Source: JAWLDV01 sp046537975 (GTDB taxonomy: Bacteria; Desulfobacterota; Desulfobulbia; Desulfobulbales; SURF-16). From it: a stretch of 6,839 nt of DNA. The stretch is taken from positions 1 through 6,839 of the forward strand of contig JBKHJR010000089.1 in assembly GCA_046537975.1 (NCBI GenBank), given 5' to 3'. Below are positions 1 to 4,485 of this stretch, one piece after another (position 1 is the stretch's first letter; each line of letters starts with the position of its first letter). Position numbers and translations under genes: made by a program. Below the pieces are notes generated by a model that was not told the origin of the DNA, searched no databases, and worked only from the letters and a program-made list of their open reading frames with translations.

Positions 1-1
1 C

Positions 2-112
2 CGCACCATCCAGGAGCTTTTGGGGCATAGCGATGTCCGGACCACCATGATCTACACTCACACCATCAAAAGCCGAACCCGTAAAGAGGCGGCCAGCCCC
101 CTGGATTTTTGA
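2..112 (+). CDS. Tyrosine recombinase, integron-integrase-like, C-terminal 36 residues (5' end outside window)
   Basis: Frame 2 is open from the window edge to a TGA at 110-112. The peptide starts RTIQELLGHSDVRTT and runs through MIYTH to end in SPLDF. The LGH motif gives the second conserved His (fragment residue 9), and MIYTH holds the Tyr nucleophile (residue 18) at the usual spacing, so this is the catalytic end of a tyrosine recombinase. The TTMIYTH block followed by a short tail ending SPLD is characteristic of integron integrases (IntI), more than of XerC/XerD. The first Arg, Lys and HxxR motifs lie outside the window, so completeness cannot be judged. It converges on the integrase at 356-1231 and is unrelated to it in sequence, so it may belong to the flanking DNA, not the element. 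Recombinase: near certain; IntI subfamily: likely. Confidence 0.85.
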   Translation, partial: RTIQELLGHSDVRTTMIYTHTIKSRTRKEAASPLDF

Positions 113-355
113 TGTACCTGTTTAATTAACTGAACTTAAGCCGGGAAGAACTCCTCCGTTCAAAAAGGTCTACCTTTATAACATGGTTCCCATTGCCGGG
201 TTACCTTATGTTAAAAAGGTCTTTAAAGAATTTTTGACATAGCAGTCCAGGAATGCTTAGAGATTTTTGACAGGGAAAAAGCCTATATTTGATGACGGGG
301 ATAAAATGTCGTATCTGGACAGAGAAATGAAATTTCCGAGATGGATTTTGGGTTT
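113..355. other. Gap between convergent recombinase genes; candidate element boundary or att region
   Basis: This 243-bp AT-leaning segment lies between the stop codons of two convergent recombinase genes. I see no gene, tRNA or clear rho-independent terminator. It holds a repeated AAAAAGGTCT (162-171 and 213-222), a repeated ATTTTTGACA (near 230-239 and 263-272) and an imperfect inverted repeat at 179-213. Many temperate elements keep the att site next to the integrase gene, and recombinases often bind short repeated arm sites there. The location therefore suits an attachment site, but no core duplication can be shown because the other end of the element is outside the window. The att role is inference. 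Confidence 0.3.
162..222. repeat. Direct repeat AAAAAGGTCT flanking an imperfect hairpin
   Basis: AAAAAGGTCT occurs at 162-171 and again at 213-222, 51 bp apart. Between them TAACAT (179-184) pairs perfectly with ATGTTA (208-213), and the inner GGTTCCC and GGGTTACC pair with small bulges. The first copy also begins a short palindrome, AAAGGT-CT-ACCTTT (164-177). The repeats are read directly; a role as recombinase-binding sites is only suggested by the neighbouring integrase genes. I tested the hairpin against the attC pattern (RYYYAAC ... GTTRRRY) and it does not fit. Confidence 0.5.
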
Positions 356-1231
356 TCAATGTGTATTATATACTGAGGCGACCCACCGGCCGCGGCCGTC
401 GCCGTGGCCAAGATCCTGGCTTGTTAGGGCACGGGCCTCCTGTTGGCTGTAACCCTGTTCCTGGTATTTATTTTGTATATTCTGGGTGTAAAAATATCTA
501 AGAGAATGCGGAGAATGTGCCCCTTTTGCCCCGGCTTGGGCAGCTACTCTGTTGTATCGGCGTAGAGCGGAGTCGATGTTAGGCTTATCTATCAGTTTCC
601 CGGCACGTTGATCGGCTACTTCTCTAGCTGTTTTGACTGCTGTCAGGGCCTGTTGTACATTTGGAACCCTGGTGTCCCGGGGACGGCCACCCTTAGTCCC
701 GTACACTACCCGTACCTTATCACCCTGTTGTAGCTGCCTTTCCCATGTGCCAAGTGATTTGACCGATTTGACAGCTTCCTCCGATCTTAATCCCAGTTCT
801 TTTTGCAGCTGGAGCCCAGCCCCGACACCGGCATCTTTTTCAGAAGCTGTGGATATGATCTGTTCCGCAGTTTTTGGGTCCGGGGCAGTCCGGGCTGGAA
901 TTCTTTCTGCTTTGCCGCCGCACAGCCGTTCGTTGCGTAATCGGTTATGTTCAGCTATTTTGTGTTTTCCCGCCTCCTTTAAGATCTGGCGGATATGAGT
1001 CATATCGTTATGGATGCTACGGACCCGTATTTCCTGTTTTCTCTGCTGGACATAGGTTTCTATGTGCTTCACCCTGATTTCTGAAATGGATCGGAGGGGA
1101 TAGCCAATTTGATGCAGTGTATTAGCTAATCGCTGCGCGATTGCCTTCCTTGCATCGTGAGTCTTACCGGAGCCGGGAGTACGTGCGGCTAGGTTATGTA
1201 GTTCTTTTTTTAATTGAGTTTTTCGGCTCAT
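356..1231 (-). CDS. Tyrosine-type integrase (Phage_int_SAM_2 / Integrase_1 family)
   Basis: This 291-residue site-specific recombinase would cut and rejoin DNA through a covalent 3'-phosphotyrosine and probably integrates and excises the surrounding element. Residues about 1-110 are a basic, helical SAM-like core-binding region. Residues about 115-291 are the catalytic domain with every expected residue: Arg149 in LGLRSEEA, Lys180 in GTKGGRPRDTR, His242-x-x-Arg245 in SPHSLRYFYTQ, His276 in DLGHGDGRGRW and Tyr288 in ASVYNTH, three residues from the end. The LGHGDGRGRWVASVY ending is typical of the Integrase_1 group found on integrative elements and prophages, not of XerC/D or IntI. The start is ATG at 1229-1231, with a modest AAGG nine bases upstream. 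Upstream lies a gene-free, hairpin-rich segment, and the only good leftward promoter seen is about 690 bp away. It looks full length and intact; exact element type is unknown. Confidence 0.93.
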   Translation of the reverse strand: MSRKTQLKKELHNLAARTPGSGKTHDARKAIAQRLANTLHQIGYPLRSISEIRVKHIETYVQQRKQEIRVRSIHNDMTHIRQILKEAGKHKIAEHNRLRNERLCGGKAERIPARTAPDPKTAEQIISTASEKDAGVGAGLQLQKELGLRSEEAVKSVKSLGTWERQLQQGDKVRVVYGTKGGRPRDTRVPNVQQALTAVKTAREVADQRAGKLIDKPNIDSALRRYNRVAAQAGAKGAHSPHSLRYFYTQNIQNKYQEQGYSQQEARALTSQDLGHGDGRGRWVASVYNTH

Positions 1232-1252
1232 TGTTTCAAGCCTTGAGTCCCA

Positions 1253-1276
1253 TTAGAAAGCCGCGCGGTTTTCTAA
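1253..1276. repeat. Compact 10-bp stem-loop in front of the integrase start
   Basis: TTAGAAAGCC (1253-1262) pairs with GGTTTTCTAA (1267-1276), with one G-T wobble at 1260/1269 and a GCGC tetraloop; the loop and flanking pairs form the palindrome CCGCGCGG. It sits 21 bp upstream of the integrase ATG, so in a leftward transcript it would lie just ahead of the ribosome site and could affect translation. No T-run follows on either strand, so it is not a standard terminator. Confidence 0.5.
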
Positions 1277-1317
1277 AAAGGAAAAGGAATAGGATAGCTC
1301 GATTATGCCCGGCAAAA

Positions 1318-1356
1318 AGAGGAAGCAACTATTGTGCTATGCCGACCACTTCCTCT
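1318..1356. repeat. 8-bp inverted repeat AGAGGAAG / CTTCCTCT
   Basis: AGAGGAAG (1318-1325) and CTTCCTCT (1349-1356) are perfect reverse complements with a 23-base loop. It belongs to the chain of stem-loops upstream of the integrase. An isolated 8-bp repeat could be chance; the cluster is what makes it notable. Confidence 0.4.
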
Positions 1357-1380
1357 GGGTATGTTCGATGAGTTCGTGCG

Positions 1381-1586
1381 GCCTCCGTCCCTGCTGCATG
1401 GCAGCGGGATTGTGTGAGAGGAGGCGGCCGGAACCCCCGATTATTCCGGCTGGTCGGTCTTATGGTGCGGGGTGGTTAGCCGGGCTGACGCCGTTCTTTT
1501 TCCTACTGCCCTGGGCTGGATATGGAGCGGCGTCATTTTTCGGGACTTCCTTTTATTCTGTGTTTTTACAGATAGTTAGGAAGTCC
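1381..1586. repeat. Four consecutive stem-loops
   Basis: Four hairpins follow each other with short gaps. At 1381-1425, GCCTCC pairs with GGAGGC around an inner stem CCC(T)GCTGC / GCAGCGGG with an ATG loop and one bulged T. At 1427-1450, GCCGGAA pairs with TTCCGGC over a 10-base loop; a competing stem, CCGGCT / AGCCGG, spans 1446-1483. At 1486-1535, TGACGCCG pairs with CGGCGTCA around an inner GCCC/GGGC. At 1543-1586, GGACTTCCT pairs with AGGAAGTCC around an inner TCTGT / ACAGA. Several arms are longer than expected by chance for this length. Function unknown. Confidence 0.45.
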
Positions 1587-1593
1587 TTGCCCC

Positions 1594-1632
1594 GTGCGTC
1601 ACTCCGCGCTTATCAGCGTCGGAGTGACGCAC
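1594..1632. repeat. Near-perfect 17-bp hairpin with TATC loop and one bulged T
   Basis: GTGCGTCACTCCG (1594-1606) is the exact reverse complement of CGGAGTGACGCAC (1620-1632). The stem continues inward with CGCT (1607-1610) and AGCG (1615-1618), leaving a TATC loop and one unpaired T at 1619. A perfect 13-bp arm plus 4 more pairs is far beyond chance in this interval. No T-tract follows on either strand, so it is not a simple terminator, and no relaxase gene is present to support an oriT. It is the strongest element of the stem-loop chain and could be a protein-binding cruciform, a nick or processing site, or an RNA domain. Confidence 0.7.
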
Positions 1633-1925
1633 TACCTGCTGGAGCTGTATGTACATGGGGACATCAGCCAGGCATCCTGTAGTAACTCCTGCCGCCGATC
1701 CTGCTCCATAAATCATACGACAGGCCGACAGTACTCGCCATTGCCGCTTCGTCAATCCGGCTCTCTATCCGGCCTGCGCCGAGGGCTGGCTCAATCCAAG
1801 CTATGCTCTATCTTTAAACTCCCGGCAGCCGCAATGCGACGTTGGAGCGCCCAGGTATTTATTCTCCTTGGACGGGAGGAAAGGAAAAAGCAGTTAACCT
1901 ACACACTGCCAGGTTGATTACTATC

Positions 1926-1954
1926 AATATATGTTTTCCGGTGCTGGGAGTCAA
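1926..1954 (-). promoter_or_regulatory. Sigma70-type promoter reading toward the integrase
   Basis: On the minus strand TTGACT (1949-1954; 5/6 to consensus) is followed after exactly 17 bp by TATATT (1926-1931; 5/6). The bases just upstream (about 1956-1976) are almost pure A/T, as in an UP element, and the phased repeats at 1979-2028 lie beyond. Transcription would begin near 1919 and run left. The nearest gene in that direction is the integrase, about 690 bp away, so the promoter serves a long leader or a noncoding RNA. This is the best promoter match I found in the window. Confidence 0.6.
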
Positions 1955-1978
1955 ACAAAAATTTTTAAAAATTTCAGC

Positions 1979-2028
1979 AACCTATCATTTTTGGTCACTT
2001 TCTGTCATTTTCTGTCATTTTCGATCTT
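1979..2028. repeat. Five tandem 10-bp repeats with phased A-tracts
   Basis: Read on the plus strand in steps of ten: AACCTATCAT, TTTTGGTCAC, TTTCTGTCAT, TTTCTGTCAT, TTTCGATCTT. Two units are identical and the others share the T-run or the GTCA/ATCA core. On the minus strand this becomes A-tract plus TGACAG once per helical turn, with the near-palindrome AAATTTTTAAAAATTT (about 1960-1975) closer to the promoter. Phased A-tracts are known to bend DNA, and 10-bp phased sites upstream of a -35 box are typical of activator or nucleoid-protein binding. Iterons are the main alternative. The ligand is unknown. Confidence 0.55.
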
Positions 2029-2033
2029 AAGAA

Positions 2034-2476
2034 CTTTTTATTTCTACCCGACTGAGTGGCAACAGAATTAATTGTTATTTTTTGCTCTTGGCCAAATGAT
2101 ACTGAAAGATAAAAGTCAAAAGCGAGCTTACTCCTTACCTTACAGGATATTCATAAGGGCGGTCCGGCTAAGAATCCATGGCAAATATCTCCCATCAACA
2201 TTTTCAGGTTGGGGCCATGGAAGGACTGGCTAAACACAACAATAACAAGGCGACAATCATTCCCGGCTGTTATACCAATTAACTGCCCTGTCACCGGCTT
2301 TCCGAATTGCCTTATTCTGAGCCCGTGTATCACCCTTTCCTTTTTTGTAAAAACCGCTCAGGCAATTCCCTAAATCTTCAAAAATAGATATGAAAACCCG
2401 TACACCAGATCCTTTTTGCTTGATCTGTTTAACCACTCCGGAAGGCGGAGGCTTGCACAGTGGGGAGTTTGGTCAA
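2034..2476. other. Gene-poor spacer downstream of abiEii, with one open frame lacking a good start
   Basis: No recognisable gene is present. On the minus strand one frame is open from 2472 to a TGA at 2257-2259 and reads sensibly, with charged stretches such as VKQIKQKGSGVRVF and KAIRKAGDRAVNWYNSRE. It lacks an ATG; a GTG at 2434-2436 would give 59 residues but has no properly spaced ribosome site. It may be the remnant of a lost gene or chance. A 60-codon GTG frame on the same strand (2151-2333) and an 80-codon plus-strand frame without ATG overlap it; neither resembles a known protein. A small hairpin just after abiEii (CTCCG/CGGAG near 2440) lacks a T-run. Confidence 0.3.
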
Positions 2477-3391
2477 TTAACGCCAGGGTCCCGGTGCATG
2501 CCAAATACCGTGAAATGATCGCTCCTGAACGAGACAAGCTGTAATAGGTTCCAGAAATACCCTTATCGCCTCAACAACGCCCTCGAAATTTTCTGGTGCA
2601 TCGGCAAGCTTGGCTTTTCTCACAAAGCCCCGCCATTGCCGGCGGTTGTTCTCATCCTTGATAAAGGAGGGATGGAAAATCGCTGGTGCAGCATTAAACG
2701 GTGTATTTCGATTCGTGAATGTTCTATGAATCGCATGGCCCAGCATTTCACCCTTAAAGTTGAAAGACCTGGACAGCATCCATATATCATAAAAATCCTT
2801 CATACGGCTGTTCAGCACGCCAAGCTTCACCATGGTCTGGAATTTCTCGGCAATGGTGCTCTCCATAGTATAACCTTTCAATGCCGGAGCAGGGAAATCA
2901 AGAAGCGCAGGATACGAGATCCTATAGGATCCCGGCACAATTTCATCCCCAAAACCAATGTCCACCTGAAGATTTATACGAGCGCTGCCGAGTAATCCCT
3001 GCATGCGCACACGTACTCCTTCATAAAAGGCATCCTCAACGATTCTTTCAGCAGCCACGGTTTCTGGGTCAAAAGAGAGTCCATCCGCCTCGACTTTTAC
3101 TTCGCAGGCCTCTTTTACAGCAGCAACAATCGTCTCCAGGCTGTTGTCGATTTGGCCGAGAAGATCTATGTCCATGGTAGGCCGAGTCCATGGCCCGCTC
3201 CATACAGAAAACATGAGGGCCCCTTTAAGGAAAAACTTTTCCGCATAAGCGGTCATGGAAAGCCGGTAAAGAAACCGCTCGATCGCGTAATGCTGCAGGA
3301 GTTCATTAAAAGGGCGTGAAGATTCTTTAGCTTTGTTGAGAAGCCGTTGATGTACTGAGGCAGAAAGGTTCTTGGAATTTTCCTCATTCAT
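2477..3391 (-). CDS. abiEii: AbiEii toxin, nucleotidyltransferase of a type IV toxin-antitoxin system
   Basis: AbiEii toxins are DNA polymerase-beta-fold nucleotidyltransferases; characterised relatives inhibit growth by adding nucleotides to tRNA acceptor stems. Numbering from the start chosen here (304 residues), motif I is FFLKGALMFSV with Gly57, then the metal-binding pair Asp74-x-Asp76 in MDIDLLG. LQVDIGFGD supplies Asp144. The late family motifs are STIAEKFQTMVKLG (Glu182, Lys183) and SRMKDFYDIWML (Lys198, Asp199, Asp202). The IWHAPGPW ending agrees with full-length relatives. The frame could begin at 3436, but ATG at 3389-3391 is preferred: it overlaps the antitoxin stop as ATGA and has GGAG eight bases upstream. 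The operon order, antitoxin first, is standard for AbiE. The motifs look intact, so the toxin is probably active. Family assignment is firm; the cellular target here is inferred. Confidence 0.92.
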   Translation of the reverse strand: MNEENSKNLSASVHQRLLNKAKESSRPFNELLQHYAIERFLYRLSMTAYAEKFFLKGALMFSVWSGPWTRPTMDIDLLGQIDNSLETIVAAVKEACEVKVEADGLSFDPETVAAERIVEDAFYEGVRVRMQGLLGSARINLQVDIGFGDEIVPGSYRISYPALLDFPAPALKGYTMESTIAEKFQTMVKLGVLNSRMKDFYDIWMLSRSFNFKGEMLGHAIHRTFTNRNTPFNAAPAIFHPSFIKDENNRRQWRGFVRKAKLADAPENFEGVVEAIRVFLEPITACLVQERSFHGIWHAPGPWR

Positions 3392-3999
3392 AAAAGTGAC
3401 TCCAGATAAGGACGGATAACCTTTTTTATCCGGCAAACGGCCGCATAATGCATGAGGGCCTCCACATCAACCTGTCTGCGGTCTCTGTAAAAACGAATTG
3501 CTTCTATTGCCGTATCCAGGCCTACCCTGTTTCTGAATTTGAAGCAGTCGGCCAGTGTCTTTTCCGGACTGTAGATATGTACAGCAACACCGTCGAGTTC
3601 ATGGCTTTCCACTCCCTCGGTATATGCCTGCCCGGAGAACCGATAGGCTCTGATCGGCGGGTGTTCCAAACGAGGCTCCTCCGCCCCGTATGGAAGCGCA
3701 ACATGTACTTCATGAGGGATCTGGGTGGTAAGCTCATGAAAAGACAGCGCGGAAATCAGGCAGATGACTCCCCCTGAAACCCGGGCTGCTACGGTTACCA
3801 GGTCGGGATTGCCCAACGGCTGGCTGCTGGCAAGGCGATACAACCCCCGGCTTATTTTCTCTATAACTCCCGAGTCACGCATGGCATAGAGCGTTGCCGG
3901 GTGAATGCCCGCCCGAAGGGCCTGCCCCGTACGCATAACACCACCGTGATTTTTGAATACTTCAACTGCTCTGTGGACGGCAGTTTTTTGAGATCTCAT
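3388..3999 (-). CDS. abiEi: AbiEi antitoxin, winged-helix autorepressor of a type IV toxin-antitoxin system
   Basis: AbiEi antitoxins oppose AbiEii without forming a stable complex and repress their own operon by binding inverted repeats. Of 203 residues, about 8-58 form the N-terminal winged helix-turn-helix (AVEVFKNHGGVMRTGQALRAG, then ending in ISRGLYRL). The C-terminal domain follows with family blocks ISALSFHELTTQIPHEVHVAL (about 82-102) and YSPEKTLADCFKFRNRVGLD (about 143-162). The start is ATG at 3997-3999; the only ribosome-site-like element is an AGG about 12 bases upstream, which lies inside an operator arm. The stop overlaps the abiEii start by four bases. An AT-rich promoter region with an inverted repeat precedes the gene, as expected for autoregulation. 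No truncation or frameshift is seen. Confidence 0.92.
   Translation of the reverse strand: MRSQKTAVHRAVEVFKNHGGVMRTGQALRAGIHPATLYAMRDSGVIEKISRGLYRLASSQPLGNPDLVTVAARVSGGVICLISALSFHELTTQIPHEVHVALPYGAEEPRLEHPPIRAYRFSGQAYTEGVESHELDGVAVHIYSPEKTLADCFKFRNRVGLDTAIEAIRFYRDRRQVDVEALMHYAAVCRIKKVIRPYLESLL
3400..3403 (-). promoter_or_regulatory. Ribosome binding site for abiEii
   Basis: GGAG on the minus strand sits eight bases before the ATG at 3389-3391, inside the end of abiEi. It favours this start over the in-frame upstream ATG at 3434-3436, and together with the ATGA stop/start overlap it indicates translational coupling of toxin to antitoxin. Confidence 0.7.
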
Positions 4000-4008
4000 G
4001 ATAATAAA

Positions 4009-4034
4009 ACCTATATTAATTTACATTTATAGGT
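4009..4034. promoter_or_regulatory. Inverted-repeat operator upstream of abiEi
   Basis: ACCTATA (4009-4015) and TATAGGT (4028-4034) form a perfect 7-bp inverted repeat, 26 bp overall, ending 10 bp from the abiEi start codon. A further half-site, ACCTA, is at 4072-4076 beyond the -35 box, so a second, longer inverted pair (4030-4034 with 4072-4076) is possible. AbiEi proteins are known to bind paired inverted repeats in their own promoters. The near arm also covers the weak AGG ribosome site. That AbiEi binds here is inference. Confidence 0.6.
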
Positions 4035-4035
4035 A

Positions 4036-4063
4036 AAATTATCAAAAGTTCTAATAATGTCAA
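4036..4063 (-). promoter_or_regulatory. Putative abiE promoter
   Basis: On the minus strand a perfect TTGACA (4058-4063) lies upstream of abiEi. The -10 box is less clear: TAATTT (4036-4041) is at 16 bp, while the better GATAAT (4038-4043) is only 14 bp away. Either lies directly against the inverted repeat at 4009-4034, so a bound repressor would block the start site. The -35 is convincing, the exact -10 is not. Confidence 0.5.
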
Positions 4064-4145
4064 CAAATTTCACCTAAAATAGAGCTTGATCTTTAAATCC
4101 GACTCCCGGAAAGTCCCTGCCCGCCTTGCTGCGAGGTATATCAGG

Positions 4146-4168
4146 AAGGGGCCGCCCCTTTAGCGGCC
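4146..4168. repeat. GC-rich alternative hairpins between the abiE promoter and the GTCAGACC array
   Basis: AAGGGG-CCG-CCCCTT (4146-4160) is a perfect 6-bp stem with a 3-base loop. It overlaps a competing stem, GGCCGC (4150-4155) with GCGGCC (4163-4168). Neither is followed by a T-run. It could isolate the abiE operon from primase transcription or belong to the origin; no function is shown. Confidence 0.35.
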
Positions 4169-4186
4169 AAGTACCGTATTGCCGTT

Positions 4187-4485
4187 CCGTCAGACCTGTC
4201 AGACCTTTTTCAAAATAGAGAGTATAGGTCTGACGGCTGTATGGCCTCTCTCGCAATGAATGTCAGACTCGTCAGACCTGTCGGACCGGCTATGGCTTCA
4301 TTGAAATTTTTACTCTTCGTGATTTTTCGTTTTACAATCTCGGTTTGTTTTTCTCAGCAGATGAAAATACAGAAAGCAGGGCCTGACGGTCTGACAACTC
4401 CCGGTGTGCCAGGGAGTTCGGCGGTCAGGCCCGATTTCTGCGGGTCTGACAACCCCTGACGGTCTGACATGGGATATGTCAGAAC
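4187..4485. repeat. GTCAGACC iteron array around an AT-rich stretch; candidate replication origin
   Basis: The octamer GTCAGACC or its complement GGTCTGAC recurs about 13 times. Exact copies begin at 4189, 4198, 4271 (+) and 4227, 4388, 4443, 4461 (-). Near copies begin at 4262, 4280, 4424, 4478 (+) and 4380, 4453 (-). Copies are tandem at 9 bp on the left (4189/4198 and 4262/4271/4280). CCGTCAGACCT (4187-4197) and AGGTCTGACGG (4226-4236) form an 11-bp inverted repeat. An AT-rich stretch without copies (about 4296-4376) could be the unwinding element. The last copy overlaps the stop codon of the primase-helicase. P4-alpha-type proteins are known to recognise iterons near their genes, so this protein is the natural candidate ligand. 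The repeats are seen; origin function is inference. Confidence 0.65.
4379..4432. repeat. Two-tier hairpin within the GTCAGACC array
   Basis: GGGCCTGAC (4379-4387) pairs with GTCAGGCCC (4424-4432), and inside it AACTCCC (4396-4402) pairs with GGGAGTT (4412-4418) over a 9-base loop. An internal loop holding an exact octamer copy (4388-4395) separates the two stems. The left and right outer arms each carry the same T-to-C change from the octamer, as though pairing were maintained. It could be a single-strand initiation or primase-loading structure, or a transcript end for the primase gene, although no T-run follows. Confidence 0.5.

Larger units (their letters stand above)
1232..1919 (-). other. 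Gene-free, hairpin-rich segment upstream of the integrase; candidate structured leader or noncoding RNA
   Basis: No frame here looks like protein: the open stretches are low-complexity shadows rich in Cys, Trp, Leu and Ser, without recognisable domains or ribosome sites. The segment instead holds a run of inverted repeats: 1253-1276, 1318-1356, 1381-1425, 1427-1450, 1486-1535, 1543-1586 and 1594-1632, with weaker ones at 1722-1776 and 1819-1880. A promoter at 1926-1954 would start a leftward transcript near 1919 and carry it through all of them to the integrase ATG. It may be a long 5' untranslated leader that controls integrase output, an independent structured RNA, or DNA that acts as cruciforms (for example an origin or transfer site). 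Two stems have G-T pairs that would be G-U in a rightward RNA, so strand is not settled. I recognise no known RNA family. Confidence 0.35.

Noticed and set aside
234..289. Plus-strand promoter from TTGACA at 234-239 or 267-272
   Set aside because: Neither box has a TATAAT-like match 15-19 bp downstream, and no rightward gene follows.
1381..1450. Group II intron end
   Set aside because: The TGTGTGAGAGGAGG stretch resembles sequence after domain V, but no 34-base domain V hairpin precedes it and no reverse transcriptase is present.
1253..1632. Integron attC sites
   Set aside because: Prompted by the IntI-like fragment and bulged hairpins, but the required RYYYAAC and GTTRRRY boxes are absent around every hairpin.
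1305..1682. 125-codon plus-strand open frame
   Set aside because: It crosses the stem-loop chain, has a Cys/Trp/Leu/Arg-rich translation without domain motifs, and lacks a ribosome site; overlapping frames on both strands look equally random.
1938..1957. tRNA 3' end (T-arm-like TTTGACTCCCAGCACCGG on the minus strand)
   Set aside because: There is no complementary 5' half of the T stem and no cloverleaf upstream; the same bases serve better as the -35 region and spacer of the promoter.
2058..2087. Rightward terminator (AACAGAATTAATTGTT followed by T6)
   Set aside because: The stem is A/T only and bulged, and no rightward gene ends before it.
3392..3436. 15-residue N-terminal extension of AbiEii from ATG at 3434-3436
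   Set aside because: It would overlap abiEi by 49 bp; the internal ATG has the ATGA overlap and a well-spaced GGAG, and gives the usual family length.
4074..4256. 60-codon minus-strand open frame
   Set aside because: It translates the GTCAGACC repeats (giving GLTGLTE) and the abiE promoter region; no ribosome site or family resemblance.
4187..4485. CRISPR array
   Set aside because: The repeat is only 8 bp, occurs in both orientations with irregular spacing, and no cas genes are present.
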